A DNA stretch of 64,000 nt, taken from the NCBI RefSeq assembly GCF_000004195.4, contig NC_030677.2, forward strand, positions 175,448,019 through 175,512,018, given 5' to 3'. The notes below the pieces were generated by a model. That model was not told the origin of the DNA and made no database searches. It saw only the letters and a program-made list of their open reading frames with translations. The translations under genes and the position numbers were made by a program. The stretch is from Xenopus tropicalis. Its lineage: Eukaryota > Chordata > Amphibia > Anura > Pipidae. Below, one piece after another: positions 1-10,900 of this stretch. Position 1 is the first letter of the stretch. Each line of letters starts with the position of its first letter.

Positions 1-447
1 TGCTCTGGGGGTGCTTCTCTTCAGCAGGGACAGGGAAGCTGGTCAGAGTTGATGGGAAGATGGATGGAGCCAAATACAGGGCAATCTTGGAAGAAAACCT
101 CTTGGAGTCTGCAAAAGACTTGAGACTGGGGCGGAGGTTCACCTTCCAGCAGGACAACGACCCTAAACATAAAGCCAGGGCAACAATGGAATGGTTTAAA
201 ACAAAACATATCCATGTGTTAGAATGGCCCAGTCAAAGTCCAGATCTAAATCCAATCGAGAATCTGTGGCAAGATCTAAAAAACTGCTGTTCACAAACGC
301 TGTCCATCTAATCTGACTGAGCTGGAGCTGTTTTGCAAAGAAGAATGGGCAAGGATTTCAGTCTGTAGATGTGCAAAGCTGGTAGAGACATACCCTAAAA
401 GACTGGCAGCTGTAATTGCAGCAAAAGGTGGTTCTACAAAGTATTGA
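1..447 (+). pseudogene. Tc1-like transposase remnant, frameshifted
   Basis: The open frame from position 3 carries the second catalytic Asp in [11 protein letters not shown] and the Glu in [15 protein letters not shown], 34 residues apart, as in the DD34E triad of Tc1-like transposases. The frame breaks at about 306 with a +1 shift. The conserved end ([20 protein letters not shown] and AAVIAAKGGSTKY) continues in the next frame to a TGA at 445-447. The protein cannot be made intact. Confidence 0.92.
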
Positions 448-664
448 CTCAGGGGGCTGAATAATTACGCACACCCCACTTTGCAGTTATTTATTTGTAA
501 AAAATGTTTGGAATCATGTATGATTTTCGTTCCACTTCTCACGTGTACACCACTTTGTATTGGTCTTTCACGTGGAATTCCAATAAAATTGATTCATGTT
601 TGTGGCTGTAATGGGACAAAATGTGGAAAAGTTCAAGGGGGCCGAATACTTTTGAAAGCCACTG
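1..664 (+). mobile_element. Tc1-like transposon, 5' end cut by the window
   Basis: It starts inside the transposase gene and ends in a terminal inverted repeat (GGGGGCCGAATACTTTTGAA... to CACTG) at 664, followed by a TA dinucleotide. This is the standard Tc1/mariner end and target. It lies in a PPIP5K2 intron, opposite in orientation to the gene. The left end is outside the window. Confidence 0.9.
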
Positions 665-666
665 TA

Positions 667-3250
667 TTAAGTATTATCTTGTCTGCTACTGAAATATTAA
701 AGTATTAAACTAGATGTGGCCTGTTGCCTAAAAAATGAGATCTGCTACAAAGCTACGAGTAGGGGGCTGCTCTTTCTGAGGATACGATAGTAAAGGTCAT
801 AAACAGGAGTAGCAACAAGAAAATAAAGAAATATTTGTATAAAGAGTCTATATGAATAAAGTAAAAGCTATGCAGAATTTCAGATAGACAGTAGGGCGAA
901 GAAGCCTATGGAGTAAACAAAATTAAATTAAAACAAAAAGTTACAAATGTTTTGCTTCTTAGATTCCCCTATTTCCAAAGTCAGCTCTATATATAGCTAA
1001 TTAACTGAATCCGATGCCCGGATAGCATTTAACCTGCTAGATATTCTACGTGACAAAACTTGTTGCTATCTTCATTAAAACTGATGCCTCTTATTTATAT
1101 AAGCAAGGTTAGTAACATGCTTTGTGTATATATAGACTTTAAAAGAATAAGAAGCACCAAACTCACGAGCAACAAATATTTTAAAACCTCTTTATGTGCA
1201 TAGCATGAAGATATATAATAAGATTTTCTGTGAAATAATGTATATGAGTTAGGCAGGATAACCCATTCGGTGGGTATGTGCTGGTATTAAATGATTTTGG
1301 GAAAAAGTCTTCAACATCTAAAACAGGGCTGTGGGATATGTGAGGAATGGATGAGGGAAATGTGGACATTATAAGTAGGAACAGGGAAGAGAGAGAGACT
1401 GCAATTAAATGGAGGTATCACTTTATTCCTCCTTTCAATGCAATAGGCAGAATAAAGCTCCATCCAACAAGAATTCCACTATACAGGCTAACTTGGTATT
1501 GTTTGAAATGTTTGAAAAATTAGTGGCCTTTTCTTGTCTGTGTATGTTAACTTTTTGTTTTCTACATTTTGCATTTTTGTACTTGTCAAAAAAAAAAAAA
1601 AAAGTTGTTCTATGCAACTTTACACTAAACATTTATCCCAAATTGGCCAATGACTTTAAAGATAATGAATTTATTTTGTAACAATTATGTTTGCCTGTTA
1701 CTACAGCTGGATTTCCTTAATAATTCAGCTTATAAATAAATACTTGCAAAATCCATATAAATACCAATTCTATGTACTACCGATTCACTATTGCATTACG
1801 ACGGTGTCTATGATACTAATTGGTGGAGGGAGCGGAATTATTAGAAGCGTTAGCTTATACATCATTGCAAAGCCTTGCTACTCTAACTAATGTGCTGCGG
1901 GAGGATGGAATTCTACTGGATTCCTTACCTCTTAGCAGTGAGATCCAATTGTGACTTCTGATTTTATACTTCCCAGAATGAGAAGGCTTTCTTGTCTCTT
2001 TTCTCTCTGAGATGCTGTCTGCAGGGAGACATATCCAAGTGTGACCTGACTTCATGGCATGTATGGGTGTCTACTAAGGAACATTCTACCCTCAATGCAG
2101 GGATTAGTTTATTGGAAAGTAATTCTGGATTTTAGAAGTCACTCTCAGAAATGTGGCAAATGATAAATGCTCAGTTGTTGGAAATACCTTGTGGGTCACA
2201 CAGAGCGCAAGCCTATGAAACCACAGTGTGCATACACTTAACCAGTCAGCCAAGGAGTTTCAAGCTGTGGGAATGATAGGCTTGCGCTCTCAGATGGCTA
2301 TAAAACACAGTGACTTCTGAGCAAAGGAAAGACTTGTGCAAGAGGGAATTGAAGTAGCAAAAATGAGCAGAAGGTGGCACAGAATTAGGAACATCCCAAG
2401 AACCTCTGTTACATTACCAACAAATCTGTACATCAGAGATGGGCCACCATTAACCATTTAGCTGCTGCATAACTTAAATGGCAACAACCAAGGTACGAAA
2501 GGTTTCCAATCCATGACGTAGGTGAGTCACATGCATTTTCATACATTTAGAGAACTTATATCAGAAACAACATTTTTGATATTTTTGAATAAAGCAAAGT
2601 TTCCTTTGTACTCTATACTTCCTGTCCAGCAGATGAGGAAGCTAATTACATTTTTAAACAAAGAGAGGATTTTGTTGTTTCAGCAACCCACTTGGGTTTT
2701 ATATATACAGCATAATGCAAATGGATGAGAACATTTAAATAAACACGCATGAATTTGCAAAGTAGCAATGCAGAGAAATAATGTACCCAAACTACAGATT
2801 TAGAACAGAAAAATATATATTACATATATATATATATTTTTTGTTTATCAAGTAATTCCTAATTATACCAACACAGATACAAATAAGAGGGCCATGTTAA
2901 TAGGAAGGCAATGTAATAAGGTTTCCTACTTGATGCCATTAACTGAATGCCCATTAATTCCTCCCTATGTATGTATATTTCTAATTTACATAGTGATACC
3001 TTTATATGCAGCACTGACAAGAGATAAAGGGAATAGAGTCACGCTATAAAATGGGATTATGCATGAGTTTATATAAGCCCGATCTGTAATACTAAGGCAA
3101 TAGAGAGCTAATTAACATGCTACCCATTGATTTTTAAAAATATTTTTAGCCACATTCATATTTAACTACCCATACCCACTTATAGCCATTCTGCTGTTTG
3201 GTTACTATGCCCTGTGGGACATGTAGGTTTCCTAAGAGAAGGCTAAAGGT
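667..3250. other. PPIP5K2 intron 26, no recognised feature
   Basis: AT-rich intron sequence. It has an A tract near 1,590, a TA-rich patch at 2,811-2,838 and a 14-base inverted pair (GCGCAAGCCTAT near 2,205 with its complement near 2,280). Reading the minus strand I found no exon resembling the remaining PPIP5K2 tail. Confidence 0.5.
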
Positions 3251-3254
3251 GATG

Positions 3255-3475
3255 ACACACAGGGAAATTTGATGTCCATAGTTAAATCTAGGCTACCACA
3301 GGCGACAAATCTCCCCTGAAGCACTTTCCCACCAGCGATAAAGTAAATCACCAGTGGCAAAACATGTGTGTCCCTTCGTTTTCCAAAGTTTTCTCAGATT
3401 TAGCCACAGGGGACAAATCTCCCCATGTAGAGACTTGGTTCTGCAGAGACACCTGGAATTGCCTCATGGCCAAGT
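3255..3475. repeat. Diverged copy of the 'CGACAAATCTCCCC' Harbinger-like MITE
   Basis: It contains GGCGACAAATCTCCCC, CCACCAGCGATAAAGTAAATC and a facing GGGGACAAATCTCCCC. These are the internal blocks of the better preserved element at 40,647-41,472. Ends and target duplication are decayed. Confidence 0.55.
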
Positions 3476-3522
3476 CTCTGAGCAGCATGACAGAGCAAAC
3501 ATGGCACAAAAGAAATCTCCGT

Positions 3523-3812
3523 TAGGGATGCACCAAATCCAGGATTCCGTCATGATTTGGCCTTTTTCAGCTGGATCGGATTCAGTCGAAGCCATGCCTC
3601 CGGCCGAACTGAATCACAATCCTGAAAATCATGTGACTTTTTGTGACAAACTCAGAAACTGAAAACCCTTCACCATTCAGTTCTCTTAAACCCTTCCTTT
3701 ACCCTGTTTGCATAGGCAAATTAGGATTCGGATTCGGTTCAGTATTCGGCTAAATCTTTCACAAAGGAATCAATCGGCTGTATCCTAAAATAGTGGATTT
3801 GGTGCATCCCTA
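3523..3812. mobile_element. hAT-like MITE with 'TAGGGATGCACCAAATCC' ends
   Basis: Terminal inverted repeats TAGGGATGCACCAAATCC and GGATTTGGTGCATCCCTA are perfect over 18 bases, and the element is 290 bp. The flanks ATCTCCGT and ATCTCGAA look like a decayed 8-bp target duplication, which would fit hAT. A more decayed relative lies at about 8,845-9,046. Confidence 0.8.
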
Positions 3813-3998
3813 ATCTCGAACTCACTAATATTTATGGAAGAATACCTAGCAGATCAAGCTCTTTCTATAGTGAAATTCAGATAAGCATCAAGTTTGTAAG
3901 CAACACAATCTAAACATTCAGCTTTGGTTTTTTTGCTCTTTGGTATGTGAACCTATTTGTTCCACTTTTTTCACAGCCTCTCATCTTCTATATATATA

Positions 3999-4159
3999 GA
4001 AGTTGAACACGAAGAAGCCGCTCTCACAGGTCTTATGTGTAAAATAAAGGTTCTATTTATTAAATGGTGAACTGAAAAATAATAGTTCACCATTTAATAA
4101 ATAGAACCTTTATGTTACGCATAAGACCTGTGAGAGTGGATTCTTCGTGTTCAACTTCT
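3999..4159. repeat. Near-perfect fold-back, 75-nt arms
   Basis: The left arm 3,999-4,073 and right arm 4,085-4,159 are complementary over 75 nt with a few mismatches, leaving an 11-nt loop. Each arm holds an ACACGAAGAA-type end and an AATAAATAGAACC core. No classical terminal repeat motif is seen. A TA microsatellite follows within 80 bp. Confidence 0.9.
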
Positions 4160-4236
4160 GTTTTCTGTTTTGATGACTGCACCCAGGCAATTTTAGTGAT
4201 CTACACGTGAGTGCCAGTGGTTCCTAACTTTGATAT

Positions 4237-4238
4237 AG

Positions 4239-4314
<76 letters not shown>

Positions 4315-4318
4315 ATAG
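4237..4318. repeat. (TA)n microsatellite, grading into (GATATA)n
   Basis: An uninterrupted TA run of about 60 bases is followed by GATATA repeats. It lies next to the fold-back at 3,999-4,159. Confidence 0.95.
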
Positions 4319-4914
4319 GGTTCCTCCAGGCCTAGCAACCCACAGCAATTAATTAGATGCTAGCATTAAACAAAGATAAATGAATGGTACCTGCTGATTG
4401 GTTGCTATAGGTTACTACAACATTACTGCATCCCTGTATGTTAGCACAGCCAACTGCAAACAGAGACAGCAACCAAATGTGTGGCAATATCACTATATAA
4501 AGTTAATACACCCACTACTTATTATGTTGTCCATTAAAAAAAACATAGATAAATCATTACAGAAACAACATTGTTCTTAATCTGCCTTTGTATCCAGTTA
4601 TTTAGCAAGAATACTGTGCTAACAAGTATATTTTGCTGCTGGGTTTAATTTGAAGCCATTCTGTTAAATGTCAAGCAAAATAGCAGCCGGCAGTCATATC
4701 AAAGCAACATTAACCAGTCTCTTGCAACACAACACAGCGCATTACCATTTTAGAGCAAACGATAAGGCAGAACTTTGTCACATTTCATTAAATATTTAAT
4801 ATATAGTGGGTTATAATGAAGCTGCACGTGTGTATAAAACAGGTTTATATTCCACCGATGCATTGGCTTGGACGTATTAACTAGCACTGCAAAGGCCGCA
4901 CTGAAGATACTTAC

Positions 4915-4981
4915 CTAACCCACTGTGTTTTTGTTCCAGATGTCTAGCGCTTCTCAAATGACTATTGTTATCTGAAAGTAC
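4915..4981 (-). CDS. ppip5k2: PPIP5K2 exon 26, last exon in the window (residues 1049-1071)
   Basis: This 67-nt exon lies 3.3 kb downstream of exon 25. It reads [20 protein letters not shown] and then Gly-Leu, against human [27 protein letters not shown] acceptor precedes it and a strong GTAAGTATC donor follows. It is the most diverged coding exon seen and easily missed, but phase and order fit. The remaining tail exons are not in the window. Confidence 0.82.
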
Positions 4982-7900
4982 CTAAAAGTAAAGATAGAGT
5001 GTTCAGAAAGACCAAAGAAAGTGCAGAGTATATTGTGAAACCTGACAAAACAATCTGTCCCAGACATATACTGTTAATATGATGCACAATGCGGGTTAGT
5101 GGGAGAAATTCCAAGAGACAGAAGCATGCAAACGTCCTCTTTGAAAAGCACTTGACAGATGGAATCCTGTGATAATGGTCGGTGCAAAGCAAGCATTCAG
5201 AACAGTAATGGGCACATGGGCAAAAAGACTGCCATCAAACAGGTTTTATTTTGGAAACCATAGCCATACTCTTAAACTGCTCCTGTCTGGAAGGAAAATA
5301 CAAAAGCTGGAAAAATGTCACAACACAGTCACTGTATGGCATGCACGAGCCCCGAGATAGGAACCTGACGATGCTCGCACCTCGTACCCAATGTATAACT
5401 GCACCTTTTCCTGTCATTTAGTTTCAGATATGTTGTCTGGCAATGGGAAATCCTGAAACCTTGAGAAGGTAAAAGGAATCAAGAACAGAACCTCTTCCAT
5501 CATCTTATGAAAATGCTAGTGCTACACAAGTAAAAGGAGCAAGAGGTGGGTCCAAAGGATACATTTGAATTCAGATGTGCTTTATATACTGCTCAATTAC
5601 ACTTTGGAAATACAGAACCTATACTGGTAGAATAAAATATAGGTTTATAGAAAGTGAAAACTGTACAGAGGGTATAACTAATCTTGACTTTCTTTCTCTT
5701 GTTACTTGTACTTGTTCCTCTTGCAGATCACCAGTAAATTGACTGTCTCAGAGTTAAAGGATTAATTTTTAACAGAAAGAACCAACATATTGTATATTGA
5801 AGGTCTACTACAATTTATATAAATACAGTGTTTTAGTGGGGCAGCATGGGCCCACCATAGAAATGGGTCCCAACGGCACACAGAGCCTTTTAATTTATTA
5901 AATAGCGGGCTTACACAACATTTCCTTTTAGCTTTCCCACTCTCTTCCTTCATTTTCTTGCCACCCAGTTTTTCCCTACATTTCTCTCCCCAATCTTTTA
6001 AATTTCCTCTTCTCTCCCCAACAGCAAGCTGTGGTCTGTCTTCCCTGCTTTTTGAGTTCAGCAAAGGAAAAGGAAATAATGAGAAAGGGCACGCTTGAAT
6101 GGAGGATCCACTAGGGTGTTCCATGGTATGCCAGTGGGCTAGTCTGATCCTATATAGGATAAACTGCTATATAGCCATGGGGAAGCCATTCAACCTGAAA
6201 TTATGCTAAATAGGCATATAGCAGAGAAGAGATTAGCTGTATAGAATACAATGGTTTTAGTTTTTACACATTAAGATAAGCAGGAGTCAAATACCACTTC
6301 ATGGAGCTACTAAACTCCTTATATAAGCTGGATCTGGTGTACAAAATACAATTTAAGTAACACCGTTAATTCAGGCCTCTCGGGGCCCGAGTTCACAATT
6401 TCTTTACCAATATGTTTTTTGTTGTAATAAATGCTTGGACCTATCTTCCCTTCTCTTTGGGGCTGTAACACAGTTAATGCATTTCAAGATAGTGTTTGGC
6501 TAATGGTTTAACTGACTTCTGATGCCTAAAGGCTGTACTTATAGCTGACCTATGTCTACCCATGCATACCCAGAGGATCAATTCCATTTTGCCCACATAG
6601 GAATGTTCACATGGGCATTTTTCCCCTTTGTTCTATGGTCATGATACCAGTGTAAATTTTGCAATGTTTAGTATGTGTAAACTATTTTCTATTATCAATA
6701 ACCCTAAGGCTGTTGTGAGACCATGGGGACTATTGATTGGAAGGGGTATTATGTCACTTACAGTTAGAGGATGATTAGTAAATGTGATGTGACACTCCTA
6801 TGTCTATATGTTTATCAAAGCAATGTGTAATTTGAGCCATTTAATCTCTGCAAGCAAAACGTTTGACATCCATGAAGCAGCACCTGGAAACTATATAAAT
6901 AGTTTATTTATGGGGTCACCTGCACAATTTCTCTAAAAATATATATGAGGTTTGTAATTAAAAGGCACTAGGTTTGAACAGTAACCCATAACCAATTAGC
7001 AGGTAGAATTTACTGGTCACCTGTTTAAGAGCAAACATCTTATTGGTTGCTATGGGTTTCTGCAACTGGGCAAACTTGGTGCTTTTTTATTACATATGGG
7101 GGGTTTGAGTTTAATATCAGTATGCAGCCAAAATCTCAAATGTACTCTAAATATGAGTAAAATTAAACAGATATATATACAATCACACACACATTTTAAC
7201 CAAACCAAGCAAGACCTCTGGACATAACTGTTTCCTTCCCTTTCTCCTCACTCTTCTCTTGCCCCTTTGTGTGTTGGAATATAGTTAATATTTTTGTTAT
7301 GTTCTATTCAGGCTACTGCCACACGTGCCTGATCCTCTGTCTGTGCATAAATGAAGGTGTAGAAACAGCCAATCCACTTCATGATGTAACTACACTTATA
7401 GGCATGGCGTTGACCTGTGTCAGACACACAGAGCAGATTTTGCTATGGAAAAGCAAGAGAATGCATTTTCGTACCGAAATCCACTCCGTGAGTGTGCACT
7501 CAGACCAGCGCCGTGCCTGTGAATACAGTTTAATCATGCACTGGATGAGAGATGATTGGCTGTCGAATGTGGCAGCAGCCTAAAATGAAGAATAAAAAAC
7601 ATTGAATATCAGTTTTACAAGAAAACAGTTTCATTTTCACGTAAAAATGAACTGCAGACAAGCTTATTAGTTAAAGTCAATGGAAGAAGTACTGTTATTA
7701 TGTATATACATTAGGTACAGGTTTACAGAAACAGAATGATTAGTACTGAGTTGAATCCCTGAATAGTTAACAGCAAGCCACTAGAAAGAGTCTTTTGTGA
7801 GTAAAATGAAGAAAGACACCAATTAAAATATAACCCCCATCTGTTTAAAAGCATTAAGATAACTGCAAGGTGTGTCTATGTACTGTTTGTAAGCACAATG

Positions 7901-10900
7901 TTGCCAAATGTATTGATGCTGTTTTTAAGTCTTAAAGGACAGCTAAGCTTGCTTATAACATTTTCTAATCAAAGCAGAGAATTAGCAAAGAGCTGCATTA
8001 AAGTTAATACATATTTTAATGTGAAGGGCAAGTTATTAACCATTGGTGTGTGGGAAAGAACCTATATGCACTGAAACACAGGGCCTTTTAGTCTTTCCAC
8101 CACACAAATGGTTAAGTAGAAGCACAAGTGTGTGACAGGGGTTTGTGGCCATCTGTACCGAGATTCATACAACAGATTAGATGTCCTTTAATTCTTTTGT
8201 GGGTCAGTTTGTGTAATTAAAAAAAAAAGTTTAGTGAAGTAAAATTTAAAAACCTGTTGCCATGAGCCAAAAATACTGGATGTGAAAGCCAATGATTTAG
8301 GGGACACAGGGGAAGAAGTGATTTGATCCCCTGATCTGCGTCTTCGACGCCCAGAACCCACAGCACCGGTGTAATGCATCCAGGTACCGATACACTCTGG
8401 GCTAGACACACTCAGGGGGCTCCCTTCCTAGAAGTGAGAAAGGGGGGCAAAAAAACAGCAAAGCATGCAAAGTTAGAATCAAAGCCAATGACAAGGAAAA
8501 ATAAAAACCTTTCTTGTAATCCCCAAAAGGGATCATCTTTTATAGCCTTTAATATGTGGCAAGTTAAATAGCAAAAAGCCAAAAGTTTCTTTTATATATT
8601 CTATCCGTATTAGAAGCTTTTTTTATGGAGGGATTATGAAAGGGAAGCCTAATTCTAACCACACTGTAGCAGCAGATGGCAGCAAGTTCCAGTACAAAAT
8701 GTAGTGTAGCTGTGTGGTGTCATGTCAAGGCCTTTAAGAGGCATTTTAAAGGTAAATCTAAATTAACTCAGTCTAAAAACAATGACCTCAGTTTAACACA
8801 TACTAGATAGCCAGTGTGCCTTTGCTAATCTCATTGCGCTAAAACTAGGGAAGCACCATATCAAGAATCCTCCACAAAACATAGGCAATTACCAAACTGT
8901 AAATCTAAATCTGAATATTAAATATCCAGTCATCTGTGAGCAAAGTATTGTTGTGGTTAGTTATCACATCGTTATCATAGTTGGGATTCGCTTTGGCTGA
9001 GCACTGAAGTTCACTGAAACTGAATACTGGATGTGGTCTATCCCTAATTACAATAGTTATGTGTTACCCACAAGCCAATGCCAAAAGGGGAAATTTCCTT
9101 TAATAAATAAGTATTTAGTACGTAGAAAAGATCATACAATTGGCCTGAATGACAATTTGAAGAGGGCCTGCCGAGACAGCAAAAAGGATAAAAAAAAATA
9201 TTTACATAAACCTATAAACCACTAACCAATCAATTAGTTTCTAAGAGTCAGTATCACTGACCATAGCAACCAGAAAGTATGAGTTTCATTTCAGTGCTCT
9301 CTCGCCTTGTTCATATTACAGCTATTGGTGCAGCTGTGATGCATTTCAGTTACGCTTCACCTGCCTAAATTACAAGTACATTATAGTAGGTTTTTTTCTT
9401 TTTTCAAAGAAAATTGCATCGATTTCCATTAAATTTTGCAAGGAAATCAGATGACAGTATGCAGTATGATTAAGGCCTAACATTTACATAAATTATTGTC
9501 CATCATTGTAAGCGAACAACTCAGCAATACCGGACTACCTATGCATTTGTCTGACTGCTAATGATTTACATCATCATATTTGACAATACCATTTTTGCTT
9601 ACAAAGGAGAGCGTTAGCTTCTAATACTCCACCCTCAGTTCAGTAGAAAAAAAAAAAAAAGAGCAAAAACCTAGATTCGGTTTTACAATCTGAAAGGTTT
9701 CAGAGAGCCACAATAAAGGGGGAAAAAATTGAACAGATTAAACAAAATATTTAAAAAGAAAAAGTCTCATAAGAAGCAAACTTTTCAAACATAGTAAAGG
9801 CTGGTGATGAATACTGTGTAATGAGAGATTATTTATAGTGAATATATATGCATGTGTATATATATCTATATACACACACACACACACAGCAAGCACGTAC
9901 TTACCTCCACTGAGCCTATCTTCCTGGACCGGGGTAATGGAGACTTCCTATGTATATGAATGGGATCAGACACCAAGGGCTTAAACATAACAACTGCTCG
10001 GTCAGGTTCATCTCTTCGGCACACACCGGATTCCTCATCGCTGTCATTTCCATGAGTGTGCTTCTTGGAGCTTTCATTCTATTAAGGAAAAAAAAGTAAA
10101 AGTTGCTAATAAATGATAAGAACAGGATAGTAACTTCATGGTAACTAGCATTATATTTTACGGAGAGAGGACAATGCTCTCTTTACTAAATGCATAATAA
10201 CAGAAAACACATGAAATAAAGATGGCAAGCTATGAACTCTCAAGGGTACTATACAAACATCCACATATGAAAATGTTCAGGTCATCACCAGCAGTGAAAA
10301 GGGGTTGCCATGATAGATGTATAGCACAGGCAGTTATGTTATTATAAACTATATGATGAAGTTCTAGACATAAGTGAGTGATCTAGGGAAATAGGAAAAA
10401 ACAAGATAAGCAAACCTCTTGGGAAGCAGGTCTATACCCAAAGCCAGAAGGCAAATTTTTATCTTCTTCACAGCCTTTCGCTCCTGGACTGAAGTGCAGC
10501 TCAACATGAAATCTTTCTTCTGATGAAACATCCTATGATTGATGGAAAAATAATAAATTACATAAAATACACTTTTAAAGTAATAATTACAGGGTTCTAA
10601 AGGCTTTGGGATCTATTATTGGAATGCTTGGAACCTGGGTTTTCCCCATAATTTAATTGCCATAACTAAAAAATTAGTGAAACATTCAATAAATCCAAAA
10701 GTATTGCTGTGCCACCAATAAGGATTTATGCAGAAGGCATTTTTCATGCAGCAATTCAAATGGTGAGTAAAGAGAAAAGCATTTCGGGAAGTTTTGTCAC
10801 CCACGGGTAGCGCAGAATCTTCCTACATGTCATCAGTACAAATGGGCCACCACACAATCCCACATGCAGGCAATGAGTGATTTGGGAGGGCATATAAATT

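Noticed and set aside
5762..6124. 120-codon minus-strand open frame between PPIP5K2 exons 25 and 26
   Set aside because: It does not resemble any PPIP5K2 segment, lacks acceptor and donor sites in suitable phase, and has no recognised domain.
7269..7583. 104-codon plus-strand frame
   Set aside because: It coincides with a MITE whose relative lies at 39.3 kb, and the frame is not kept there.
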